The notes: a model not told the origin generated them from the letters alone. A stretch of DNA of 8,376 nt from Candidatus Heimdallarchaeota archaeon (GCA_021399405.1 JAAFKL010000102.1:1-8376), one strand, 5' to 3'. Shown: positions 1 to 6,405, counted from the stretch's first letter. Program-made: numbers and translations.

Positions 1-27
1 TTAGCTAAATTGTATAATAATAAATAT

Positions 28-429
28 ATGACGAATGAGGAGATAAAGAATATCAAGAAAAAAATTGTTCCTGATGTAGAAGTAAAAGAGGGTAGAGCCT
101 CCGAATTTACAGATGGTGTTGCTGATACCACCGTAGCACTTGCAAAAACACTTACTGAGGTAGCTAGAGCACCGTTACGAACTGCAGGAAGAATCATTGA
201 TGGGGCAGTACAAGGAGCTAAACAGGGAGCTCAACAGAGTGATAATCCCGTTGAAGGAACAGCAAAAGTAGCTTCTGGTACAGTTATTGGAACGGCAAAG
301 GGGATGGTGAAAGGGGCAACAACCGCTATAAAGAAAATCGGTGAAGGACTTCAAGAAACTGGTGAGGCTGTCAAGAAAGTCGGATCCTCGTTGGCACCAA
401 AAAGTAAAGAGATTGAAGAGGAAAAATAA
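28..429 (+). CDS. Small Ala/Gly/Lys-rich amphipathic helical protein, function unknown
   Basis: A 133-residue protein if started at the ATG at 28. The frame is also open leftward to base 1, with a TTG at 10, so the true start could lie outside the window. I do not recognise the family. The first 25 residues are charged. Residues about 30-120 are rich in Ala, Gly, Thr, Val and Lys, with no Cys or Trp. They carry loosely repeated units such as GTAK (twice), GMVKGAT, GAVQGAKQGAQQ and GEAVKKVG. This low-complexity, 11-residue-like pattern resembles LEA proteins, synucleins and other surface-binding amphipathic helices; that is an analogy, not homology. The C-terminus is very acidic (EIEEEK). There is no signal peptide or hydrophobic span long enough to cross a membrane. 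It may bind membrane surfaces or act as a stress protein. The next gene is convergent, so no operon partner is visible on the right. Confidence 0.75.
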   Translation: MTNEEIKNIKKKIVPDVEVKEGRASEFTDGVADTTVALAKTLTEVARAPLRTAGRIIDGAVQGAKQGAQQSDNPVEGTAKVASGTVIGTAKGMVKGATTAIKKIGEGLQETGEAVKKVGSSLAPKSKEIEEEK

Positions 430-483
430 TAATCGGTCGTTCTTGTTCAGAAAGTTCCAATCCGAAAATTAAATCAATTACTT

Positions 484-505
484 TTGATTAATATAATCAA
501 TTGAT
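484..505. repeat. Short inverted repeat between convergent genes
   Basis: TTGATTA (484-490) and TAATCAA (494-500) form a perfect 7-base inverted repeat around a 3-base spacer. The overlapping ATCAATTGAT (496-505) is itself a palindrome. It lies between the 3' ends of two convergent genes (stops at 429 and 522). It could help end transcription from both sides, but the stem is AT-only apart from one pair and archaeal termination mainly uses T-tracts, so the role is unproven. Confidence 0.3.
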
Positions 506-521
506 GATGTGTTGTTATGAA

Positions 522-1313
522 CTAATTATTCACTGGTCGACCACAACTGCCACAATACTGCACATCAGAATTATCTACTTTGTTACCACAGTGACTACAA
601 AAATTTAATGTCGAACTTGGTTTCTGCTCTCCTGGTGATTCATCAACTTCTGAGTGAACTACTTTGGCTGGTTGTTGATCTATAGTTTGATGAATTGGGG
701 GTTGTTGTTGCTTGTGTTGAGGTTGCTGATGTTGAGGTTGTTGGTATTGTTGTTGAGGTACATATTGTGGGGGCATGTATTGTTGATTGGGATGCTGGAT
801 TGGTGGTCTCATCATCGGATCTGCAAAACCCACAAAGTTGGGATTTGGGTTTTTACTTAGTTGGGTATTGCCTCGATTCTCCAATACCCATTCTTGAACA
901 AAATAGAATACTGTTAGGGGAAAAAGAAGATATTCTATCATGAAAAGGAGAAACCCTAGTTCTATTGAGACATAGAAAATAAAACCAGTTATTATTAGAG
1001 CTAAAATACTGTACATGAAAAGCTGGAAACCTATGCTAACAGAGATTTGTATTGCTTGAATATAGCCAATTCTACAAGCGAAATGGCGAGAAAATGATGT
1101 TGTGTAAATATATGCTGCCAACATGCCTGTAACAATGATAATAGGGAGGAGCATCAATAGAAGAAGTAATCCTACAAGGCTATCATTATTTAACAGAAAG
1201 GAAAATAGAATTAATAAAACTAGGAGGTAACCTGTAACAGCTAAAGTGTGGATTATTGCCAATTTTAGTGACTGAGTGATGCGATTTGAGGTTGGATAAG
1301 GTGGTGGATACAT
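522..1313 (-). CDS. Four-helix membrane protein with Gln/Pro-rich linker and C-terminal zinc ribbon
   Basis: A 263-residue integral membrane protein of unknown function. Hydrophobic segments fall at about residues 18-41, 47-70, 94-115 and 117-142. They are followed by a linker (about 150-235) rich in Gln, Pro and His, including the 5-residue repeat QQPQH. The end is a short zinc ribbon with CSHC (Cys239, Cys242) and CGSC (Cys254, Cys257), a pattern common in archaeal membrane and regulatory proteins. The ribbon probably lies in the cytoplasm as a docking module. The ATG at 1313 is chosen over an in-frame TTG at 1367 because a TATA-like box is centred 26-27 bases before the ATG, as expected for a leaderless transcript. 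The TTG would lie upstream of that start site. No enzyme motif is visible in the membrane part. It is divergent from trmO and convergent with the upstream small gene, so it is transcribed alone. Confidence 0.85.
   Translation of the reverse strand: MYPPPYPTSNRITQSLKLAIIHTLAVTGYLLVLLILFSFLLNNDSLVGLLLLLMLLPIIIVTGMLAAYIYTTSFSRHFACRIGYIQAIQISVSIGFQLFMYSILALIITGFIFYVSIELGFLLFMIEYLLFPLTVFYFVQEWVLENRGNTQLSKNPNPNFVGFADPMMRPPIQHPNQQYMPPQYVPQQQYQQPQHQQPQHKQQQPPIHQTIDQQPAKVVHSEVDESPGEQKPSSTLNFCSHCGNKVDNSDVQYCGSCGRPVNN
711..760. repeat. Short tandem repeat encoding the QQPQH linker
   Basis: TGTTGAGGTTG occurs at 715-725 and 730-740 (15-base period), with a diverged third copy at 751-760. On the minus strand it encodes the repeated Gln/Pro/His linker of the membrane zinc-ribbon protein. 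Such a tract may vary in length by replication slippage. Confidence 0.6.
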
Positions 1314-1693
1314 GTATAATATTACTTCTGTTTGTATATTTAAATTACGAGTGCTTGCGATGATCAATGGATAAAAAAGGATGAATTGTGGAATGTATTA
1401 AATTGTAATTTGCTTTGCTTGGAAAGTTCCGATATGTAATTTTAATAATTCTTTTGGACTTCAAAATGTTGGCAAATGCACTCCCTAATCATCAACTTGC
1501 GGTGATATGTCAACAATACAATTCAAATCAAAAACTAATTGATAGTGTGGATAATGCCATTTCCGTATCACATATCATCAAAACACCAAGCCTCCTCTTA
1601 AACATTTAATGATATCAATCCAACTCCAACTACATTCCTCAAAATCACCAATAAATCAAAAAACCCAAAAGCATACAAAGTTCTTGAGTTAAT
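1314..1693. other. Divergent intergenic spacer
   Basis: About 380 bases between two divergent genes. It holds the minus-strand TATA-like box near 1340. The stretch 1600-1680 is A/C-rich and G-poor on the plus strand, unlike the surroundings. No tRNA cloverleaf or convincing ORF is visible. A 64-codon frame from a TTG at 1415 lacks promoter or start signals and was not accepted. No clear TATA box sits 26 bases before trmO. Confidence 0.5.
1335..1344 (-). promoter_or_regulatory. TATA-like box of the zinc-ribbon membrane protein gene
   Basis: Minus-strand TTTAAATATA has its centre 26-27 bases before the ATG at 1313. That matches archaeal TBP box spacing to a transcription start at or next to the start codon. 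It supports a leaderless mRNA and the shorter start. Confidence 0.6.
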
Positions 1694-2143
1694 ATGGAAA
1701 CGCCCTACTTCAAAGCATATCCTATAGGTTATGTCAAGCGAAAAGAGGAGAATACCTACCTTGAAATTCTCGAAAAATACCGACCTGCCTTGTTGGATCT
1801 GGAGAAATACAGCCACTTAATTGTGCTCTGGTGGATTTTAGGTAATGACAACGAGAAAGCACGAGCAAATCTACGGGACTCTCCACCCAATGCCCCAGTA
1901 ACAGGTGTATTTTCTGCACGATCTCCCGCACGTCCCAATCCCCTTGGTTTAACTGTGGTTAACATATTGGATGTCGATTATGAACATGGACTGGTAAACA
2001 TCCGACGTATTGATGCCTTTAACGATAGCCCTATTATTGACCTCAAGGGATATCTTCCATCATCGGATCGGGTAGAAGCACCAAGGGTACCAGATTTCTT
2101 TGAATATTTACCAAAATGGCTTCCTGAAACAAACGATCCTTAA
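1694..2143 (+). CDS. trmO: tRNA m6t6A37 methyltransferase TrmO (TsaA/YaeB family)
   Basis: A 149-residue protein matching the TrmO family. In characterised members it uses S-adenosylmethionine to N6-methylate t6A at position 37 of tRNAs reading ACY codons, giving m6t6A and tuning decoding. Family landmarks occur in order: IGYV near the N-terminus (11-14), HLIVLWW (41-47), the signature GVFSARSPARPNPLGL (71-86), DSPIIDLKGYLP (111-122), and a C-terminal VPDFFEYLPKW. The ARSPxRPNPxGL segment is the family hallmark and part of the SAM/dimer site. Its length fits the short archaeal form that lacks the extra C-terminal domain of the E. coli enzyme. An in-frame TGA three codons upstream (1685-1687) makes the ATG at 1694 the only reasonable start. 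It is cytosolic, with no operon partner on the same strand within 260 bases. Its GC content is about 43% by hand count, somewhat above the neighbours. Confidence 0.92.
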   Translation: METPYFKAYPIGYVKRKEENTYLEILEKYRPALLDLEKYSHLIVLWWILGNDNEKARANLRDSPPNAPVTGVFSARSPARPNPLGLTVVNILDVDYEHGLVNIRRIDAFNDSPIIDLKGYLPSSDRVEAPRVPDFFEYLPKWLPETNDP

Positions 2144-2320
2144 TTTCAAAAACGCCTTCTATTTACGCTAGTATACAATAATATTCTCTTCAGGGAGACT
2201 TTGTTTTACTATTATGATAATAATTGCGTTTAGTTGTGCCTATGCGTAATAATTTTGTCGATCGCTGATTGAAAGAGAATTAATTGCAGAGGATTAATTC
2301 ATATTACTATCAATAACAAT

Positions 2321-2353
2321 TCGATAGATCTCGATAATATTTCGATATATCGA
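2321..2353. promoter_or_regulatory. Phased TCGATA motifs, possible operator upstream of the LRR-TPR gene
   Basis: TCGATA starts at 2321, 2331 and 2342, spaced 10 and 11 bases. The last copy is joined to its reverse complement to form the perfect 12-base palindrome TCGATATATCGA (2342-2353). The array lies just upstream of the TATA-like box at 2377-2386. One-turn helical spacing suggests a site for a dimeric or oligomeric regulator on one DNA face. The regulator is unknown. Confidence 0.4.
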
Positions 2354-2376
2354 TTTTACACACTATGCTGATATAT

Positions 2377-2386
2377 TTTTTATATC
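2377..2386 (+). promoter_or_regulatory. TATA-like box of the LRR-TPR gene
   Basis: TTTTTATATC has its TTTATAT core centred about 25 bases before the ATG at 2407. It overlaps the codons that would be read if translation began at the earlier ATG at 2365. That is why the downstream ATG is preferred. Confidence 0.55.
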
Positions 2387-2406
2387 AATTATTTTGGTCA
2401 TTTCCC

Positions 2407-4107
2407 ATGGATGATGGTACTGAAATAATCACCCAAATTGAAATGATTATATCAAGATACCATGAAATCGATGGCGAAGGTCTTGGACCTTGGTCAGAAG
2501 TATCTGAAGTAATGGAACAAGAAAGAGAAGCAGAAAGGTACATCGCAAAGATAAAAAATTCTAAGCTGCAGCAAAAACTTAGTAAGGCAATAAATGACTC
2601 TGTTGATCCTTGGGAATATATTGAGTATATCGTAAGGAGTTATTACAAAGGTAGGGACATCCAACCAAATAAATTCTTCAATTCAATAATTGAGTGCGAT
2701 GTAGTAATTGAAAGTATTACTCAGATAATACCTAAAATAAGTGATAGAATTCCACACGCTGAAGATCCAGCTAAAATGTTAAAATTCTTAATCACGGTAA
2801 ACTCCAAAAATCGTGAGTCTAAAGAAATTAAACATATAGTAAAGAAGATGATGGAGAGGAAAAATGATGTAGATTCCTTCCTGATTTCTCATAGTCTAAG
2901 ATTAAGTAAAGTGGAAGCAAATGTTATTTCAAAAATTGAGGAAATTACTGGTAGAATACCATTACTTGATGAAATTTCAAAAGCGAGTGTTAAGAAAGAC
3001 ACAATATATTCCCTAGGTGCAATCAACCACATAGAATGGGGATATTCCTTGGAAAATGGAAAAATCGTGAGTTTGGGATTAAATCATAAGGAGGTTCACA
3101 CACTCCCCGATTGCCTGGTTGAACTAACCAACTTACGATTACTTTCTCTCAATGGATTAGGTCTAAACTCCATTCCAGAAAGTATAGGCAACTTAACCAA
3201 ACTAGAGGGATTGTATCTAGATTCGAATAATATAGAATTTTTACCAGAAAGTCTTGGTAATTGTACAGAATTAAAGGAAATTTATATTCGATCTAATAAC
3301 CTTGAAACCTTACCGGATGAAATTAGTAATCTAAATAGATTACACTTATTGAATCTAACAAATAATCCTCTAATATCTCTCCCTTCTACATTTGAAAATC
3401 TTTCAAATTTAGAGGACCTTTATATTCAGAACACAAAATTATCATTTAGTCATATTATTCCTTTGAATAAATTGAAGAAGTTAGGCCTTCGCTTTGTATA
3501 TGATTGCTTGGCTGACAATCTTATTCAATATGGAAAACAGGGAGAAGCAGCTGAAGTTTACGATGTAATATTGAAGGTTGAACCTGATGACGAAGAGGCA
3601 TTATTCAAACTAGGTAATATACACAATTCACTTGGTAAATATGTGAATGCAGAAAAACTCCTTCAGAAGGCAGTAAAGTCTGAAAAATATGGAGTAGAGG
3701 CATCTATTAGTCTAGGATTTACCTATTTTGCATTAAGTAAATTGGATAAGGCAGAAGTTGTATTCAAAAAAGCACTAGAATTAAACAAAACTAGAGTGAA
3801 TGAAATCTTGATTTTACTCAATCTAGGTGGATTATTTATTACACAAGGGAGGCTTGTAGATGCTGAAAAAGTTCTTTTTGATGCACTGGCATTAGATTCA
3901 AGCAATGGGGAGATACATTACAATCTATCCTGTCTTTTCGCTAGAAAAGATGATAATTTGACCAGCTTAAAATATTTGCAAAAAGCAATAAGATTCAATG
4001 CCTCACTTTTGTTGCGAATAGATAGTGATTCTGACTTCGATAATCTTCGCTCCACTGATGAATTTCAACGACTTATTTCTGAATACAAATCAAGTGTCGA
4101 GAATTAA
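2407..4107 (+). CDS. Leucine-rich repeat / TPR fusion protein with unrecognised N-terminal domain
   Basis: A 566-residue soluble protein with three parts. Residues 1 to about 205 form a charged, mostly helical domain I do not recognise. About 211-361 are five to six leucine-rich repeats of about 23 residues (for example LTKLEGLYLDSNNIEFLPES), opened by a cap reading GYSLENGKIVSLGL. About 365-531 are TPR units (for example ALFKLGNIHNSLGKYVNAEK), closed near 536-561 by the DSDFDNLRSTDEFQRLI motif typical of the last TPR in many proteins. It is probably a cytosolic scaffold with two binding surfaces; no catalytic motif is visible. An ATG at 2365 would add MLIYFLYQLFWSFP, which looks like a membrane segment but is encoded by the promoter itself, so the ATG at 2407 is chosen. 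Phased TCGATA motifs upstream suggest regulation. It is a single gene, convergent with a small membrane protein gene 47 bases away. Confidence 0.85.
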   Translation: MDDGTEIITQIEMIISRYHEIDGEGLGPWSEVSEVMEQEREAERYIAKIKNSKLQQKLSKAINDSVDPWEYIEYIVRSYYKGRDIQPNKFFNSIIECDVVIESITQIIPKISDRIPHAEDPAKMLKFLITVNSKNRESKEIKHIVKKMMERKNDVDSFLISHSLRLSKVEANVISKIEEITGRIPLLDEISKASVKKDTIYSLGAINHIEWGYSLENGKIVSLGLNHKEVHTLPDCLVELTNLRLLSLNGLGLNSIPESIGNLTKLEGLYLDSNNIEFLPESLGNCTELKEIYIRSNNLETLPDEISNLNRLHLLNLTNNPLISLPSTFENLSNLEDLYIQNTKLSFSHIIPLNKLKKLGLRFVYDCLADNLIQYGKQGEAAEVYDVILKVEPDDEEALFKLGNIHNSLGKYVNAEKLLQKAVKSEKYGVEASISLGFTYFALSKLDKAEVVFKKALELNKTRVNEILILLNLGGLFITQGRLVDAEKVLFDALALDSSNGEIHYNLSCLFARKDDNLTSLKYLQKAIRFNASLLLRIDSDSDFDNLRSTDEFQRLISEYKSSVEN

Positions 4108-4134
4108 TATCCTGATTATTTAATAACTTGCAAG

Positions 4135-4144
4135 ATTGATCAAT
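4135..4144. repeat. Palindrome between convergent genes
   Basis: ATTGATCAAT is a perfect 10-base palindrome in the 47-base gap between the LRR-TPR gene and the convergent small membrane protein gene. The gap holds no strong T-tract, so how transcription stops here is unclear. Confidence 0.2.
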
Positions 4145-4154
4145 TCCTTCATTT

Positions 4155-4355
4155 CTAAGAAAATAATCTAAGCATATAGTACAATCCAACAAAGATTACG
4201 CATCCTAGAGCCATGTATCCAATAAAATTTCCAACAAATCCACCATAAGCAAATGCTAAAATGGTACCGAGAACTGCCAAAGGGAAAATAAGTATTCCAA
4301 ATTTTTTCAATGGATGATCGCTGGGCTTTTGATAACGACTTCTCGGGTATGACAC
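4155..4355 (-). CDS. Small two-helix membrane protein, GTG start
   Basis: A 66-residue protein. A basic, polar N-terminus (SYPRSRYQKPSDHPLKK) is followed by hydrophobic spans at about residues 19-38 and 41-63, so it is a small two-pass membrane protein with the N-terminus probably inside by the positive-inside rule. The family is not recognised. The only start in frame before the upstream stop (TAA at 4367-4365) is GTG at 4355. An ATG two bases upstream (4357-4355) is in another frame and gives a dead-end peptide. A TATA-like CTTTTTACAAA (4374-4384, minus strand) is centred about 25 bases before the GTG and supports a leaderless transcript. It has its own promoter and is convergent with the LRR-TPR gene. 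Its hydrophobic pattern and promoter make it more likely real than a chance frame. Confidence 0.65.
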   Translation of the reverse strand: MSYPRSRYQKPSDHPLKKFGILIFPLAVLGTILAFAYGGFVGNFIGYMALGCVIFVGLYYMLRLFS

Positions 4356-4689
4356 ATGATTATATTAGCGCAATTTGTAAAAAGTATTTGCTAATCTTTT
4401 TTTTAGGATCATTCATATACCAACTAGACCTGTTCTCTTGATTATAGAAAAGATACAATACAGGATATGCCCAGGTAGAGATTTCCGATGTGTTCATTCA
4501 TCTTTCCTATTACTCTCTCTGTCGAAAGGATATAACAAATTCGACCGTTTGGACGTATTCTGTACCTTATTATTATTGTTCTTAATGTCCGATTTTATGT
4601 TTTTCATATTATAAATGATTCCAGATTCAATATATAGGGACTCGCTAGACTTTGGAAAGCAATGAGACGGATTAATTTCTGTTAAACTA
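4356..4689. other. Intergenic stretch without a convincing gene
   Basis: About 330 bases. It contains the promoter of the small membrane protein gene (4374-4384) and a plus-strand run of eight T (4397-4404) with no gene ending just before it. A 69-codon minus-strand frame (4494-4703) begins inside the 3' end of the TPR gene. It encodes an Asn/Ser/Lys-rich peptide with no recognisable feature and was not accepted. Nothing else is seen. Confidence 0.5.
4374..4384 (-). promoter_or_regulatory. TATA-like box of the small membrane protein gene
   Basis: Minus-strand CTTTTTACAAA has its centre about 25 bases before the GTG at 4355. This is the same geometry seen at the genes starting at 1313 and 2407. 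Confidence 0.45.
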
Positions 4690-6042
4690 TCAAATTTTTC
4701 CATATCGCACGATGAAATTTAGGTAATCTTCGGCCTCTACTTGGTGAATTAAATCCACGATGGTAGAATTATTTCTACTAAGATTTTCCCATTTATGAAA
4801 TTCATCAAGTAGATTCTGATACTGACGTGTAGCTTTCTCTTTTAGCAGAAAATACTCTCTTTCATTTGCCAATTCTATCACTTCTTCGAAGCGTCTTTTT
4901 GCTAAGAATAATTCTCCTTGAACAACTGTCAAATTAGCGATTATAATCATAGTCTGAACTTCTAGAAATCTAGAATTGCTATCTTTTGCTGCTTGATGTA
5001 ATTGAGTGATTAAATCGGTGATTTCATTTAACAGTAATTCATCATTAGAGGCTTTAAGTTCTAATATTAATATTTCACAAAGTGCCATCACAACATTATG
5101 AAGTAGATTGATATCTATATTTTTTCTTGTAGCTAACTCGTATAATATATCTTGAGCCCTACAGAGTTCATTTAATCGTCCCTCCGATTTTAAAATACGT
5201 GAATTATTTATCATTTGCAAATTTCGGATAAAAGGATCGTTTGTTGAGTTCTCTAATTCAGATAACTTACGATAGTAAGTTTCAGCAGAATTTTTATCAT
5301 TAATCTCTAGATGATATGTGATAAGGCTCGATAATGTTTCAGCCAACAATGATGAATTTCCAGTCGATTGTAAGATCTTTAATGTCTGACTAGTATAGTG
5401 AATTGCAGCAGTAGTATCACCTTTTTTCCAAAATTGATCACCAATATTTGATATGGCCAATGATTTGTACTGTATATTGTTTAGTATGACATAAGCTTCA
5501 AGAGCATTGAAAAAGTATTCGAGAGCTTGATCTACCAATCCTTGGAAACTATAAACAATACCTATATTCATTTTGATTGCTGGAATTTCATGCACATGGT
5601 TAATATCCAGATATAACTTCAAGCTTTTTTTGTAATAAACCAATGCTTTAGATAATCGGCCAGAACTTCCATTTATGTTCCCCTCCGTATGTAAAATTTC
5701 TGCATTAACTAGCATAGTCTCAAAATGTCGTAAAGTGGTTTGTTCTAAAACATCCTTGCAATTGTTGAGAATTTCTTCGGCTAATGATAATTTGCTTTGA
5801 CGACATAAAATGTGAGATTTTTCTCTTAATGAATGGATTTGGATCAAAGAATCTTCTGAATTTGCTAACGAGTCAATAATTTCCAAAGCTGCTTCGTATT
5901 CTCCTAGTTGTCTATACGTACGAACTTTCTCTAGGAGCATTTTTTCATCTTCTTGTGGTAGTTTGTCCATGAGATGGAGTATATCTAGATATTTCCCTTC
6001 ATTTCTCAGGATTTCTATACTATGCTCAATTTCGTCTAACAT
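4690..6042 (-). CDS. All-TPR helical repeat protein
   Basis: A 450-residue soluble protein made almost wholly of tetratricopeptide-like helix pairs. The clearest units are at about residues 34-60 (RTYRQLGEYEAALEIIDSL), 106-145, 153-185 (NIGIVYSFQGLVDQALEYFF), 194-226 (NIGDQFWKKGDTTAAIHYTS), 232-262 and 358-392. The order of Gly and Ala at helix-packing positions (for example GLVDQALEYFFNAL) is typical of TPRs. The C-terminal 50 residues (LLDEFHKWENLSRNNSTIVDL, then an acidic EAEDYLNF segment) form a cap of the kind I recall from many Asgard and euryarchaeal TPR proteins; this is memory, not a search. There is no membrane segment and no enzyme domain, so the likely role is a protein-binding scaffold. 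The start ATG at 6042 is preceded by GAGGT about 9 bases upstream, the only plausible Shine-Dalgarno I see in the window. It is transcribed divergently from the genes to its right. Confidence 0.88.
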   Translation of the reverse strand: MLDEIEHSIEILRNEGKYLDILHLMDKLPQEDEKMLLEKVRTYRQLGEYEAALEIIDSLANSEDSLIQIHSLREKSHILCRQSKLSLAEEILNNCKDVLEQTTLRHFETMLVNAEILHTEGNINGSSGRLSKALVYYKKSLKLYLDINHVHEIPAIKMNIGIVYSFQGLVDQALEYFFNALEAYVILNNIQYKSLAISNIGDQFWKKGDTTAAIHYTSQTLKILQSTGNSSLLAETLSSLITYHLEINDKNSAETYYRKLSELENSTNDPFIRNLQMINNSRILKSEGRLNELCRAQDILYELATRKNIDINLLHNVVMALCEILILELKASNDELLLNEITDLITQLHQAAKDSNSRFLEVQTMIIIANLTVVQGELFLAKRRFEEVIELANEREYFLLKEKATRQYQNLLDEFHKWENLSRNNSTIVDLIHQVEAEDYLNFIVRYGKI

Positions 6043-6051
6043 TAACTATTA

Positions 6052-6056
6052 ACCTC
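6052..6056 (-). promoter_or_regulatory. Shine-Dalgarno-like GAGGT of the TPR gene
   Basis: Minus-strand GAGGT sits 9 bases before the ATG at 6042. It suggests a leadered mRNA, unlike the apparently leaderless neighbours. A TTAATTAAAA-like TATA candidate near 6086-6096 would give a leader of about 20-25 bases. Confidence 0.4.
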
Positions 6057-6181
6057 AATTGTATACAGATTGACTATAGGAATTGTTTTTAATTAATGCA
6101 AAGCTCATTGATAAATGATGTGATATGTTGATTATCTATTACTATGAGAAAAGTTTTAAAGCTTACAACACATTCGATATG

Positions 6182-6230
6182 ACGAAATTTAGATATTAAG
6201 TCGTTAAGCGAAAGGATCAATGCATTTCGT
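6182..6230. repeat. Spaced inverted repeat in the divergent intergenic region
   Basis: ACGAAAT (6182-6188) and ATTTCGT (6224-6230) are exact reverse complements 35 bases apart. Inside is a direct repeat TTAAG-TCG-TTAAG. It could be a regulatory site or chance in AT-rich DNA. Confidence 0.2.
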
Positions 6231-6235
6231 AAATC

Positions 6236-6243
6236 TTTTAAGT
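6236..6243 (+). promoter_or_regulatory. TATA-like box of the candidate tail-anchored microprotein
   Basis: TTTTAAGT is centred about 25-26 bases before the ATG at 6265. This is a fair but not strong TATA match with the same leaderless spacing as other genes here. Confidence 0.3.
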
Positions 6244-6264
6244 AATAATTGCGTTACATCATGA

Positions 6265-6405
6265 ATGATGCCGGATCTATCAATTGATGAAAATGTAAAT
6301 GTAATTAAGGGAATTCACTTATTGGATCGAGATGCTGCTCTGTTTGCGATATCCTCTATTATAATGTTGATAATAATCACAATATTGTTGGGATTTGTTT
6401 TATAG
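6265..6405 (+). CDS. Candidate 46-residue tail-anchored membrane microprotein
   Basis: A short open frame from adjacent ATGs at 6265 and 6268 to the TAG at 6403-6405. A TGA directly upstream (6262-6264) fixes the start. The translation has a polar, acidic N-terminal half (MMPDLSIDENVNVIKGIHLL) and ends in an unbroken hydrophobic segment from about residue 24 to 46 (AALFAISSIIMLIIITILL then GFVL), followed at once by the stop. That is the layout of a single-pass tail-anchored protein: N-terminal part in the cytosol, C-terminal helix in the membrane. A TATA-like TTTTAAGT lies about 26 bases upstream. The family is not recognised. Against it: the frame is short, and T-rich DNA gives hydrophobic codons easily. 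It lies between the TPR gene (divergent) and the 123-residue protein gene (same strand). Confidence 0.42.
   Translation: MMPDLSIDENVNVIKGIHLLDRDAALFAISSIIMLIIITILLGFVL

Larger units (their letters stand above)
6043..6264. other. Divergent upstream region of the TPR gene
   Basis: No gene seen. It holds the TPR-gene promoter and Shine-Dalgarno region, the spaced inverted repeat, one TCGATA (6174-6179), and TAATAATTGCGTT (6243-6255), a 13-mer also found at 2218-2230. Confidence 0.45.

Noticed and set aside
654..943. Two overlapping plus-strand frames rich in Leu/Val
   Set aside because: They are antisense readings of the Gln/Pro-rich linker of the membrane zinc-ribbon protein, whose repeat DNA opens several frames. 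They have no features of their own.
1415..1609. 64-codon plus-strand frame starting with TTG
   Set aside because: Weak start codon, no TATA box or ribosome site at a fitting distance, no recognisable feature; easily expected by chance in AT-rich DNA.
1368..1693. Possible tRNA or small structured RNA in the spacer
   Set aside because: No cloverleaf arms or conserved T-loop bases were found by eye.
1598..1965. Three minus-strand frames across the trmO region
   Set aside because: They lie opposite a clearly recognised gene and have no family features.
2365..2406. N-terminal hydrophobic extension of the LRR-TPR protein as a membrane anchor
   Set aside because: The hydrophobic residues are encoded by the T-rich promoter, and a TATA-like box lies within this stretch at the right distance from the next ATG.
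3723..3905. 60-codon minus-strand frame inside the LRR-TPR gene
   Set aside because: Antisense shadow of well-defined TPR units.
4397..4404. Run of eight T as a transcription terminator
   Set aside because: No plus-strand gene ends close upstream; the nearest ends at 4107 with a convergent gene between.
4494..4703. 69-codon minus-strand frame overlapping the end of the TPR gene by 14 bases
   Set aside because: Asn/Ser/Lys-rich, no domain or membrane segment, and no ribosome site distinct from the TPR coding sequence. A translationally coupled gene cannot be fully excluded; conservation in relatives would decide.
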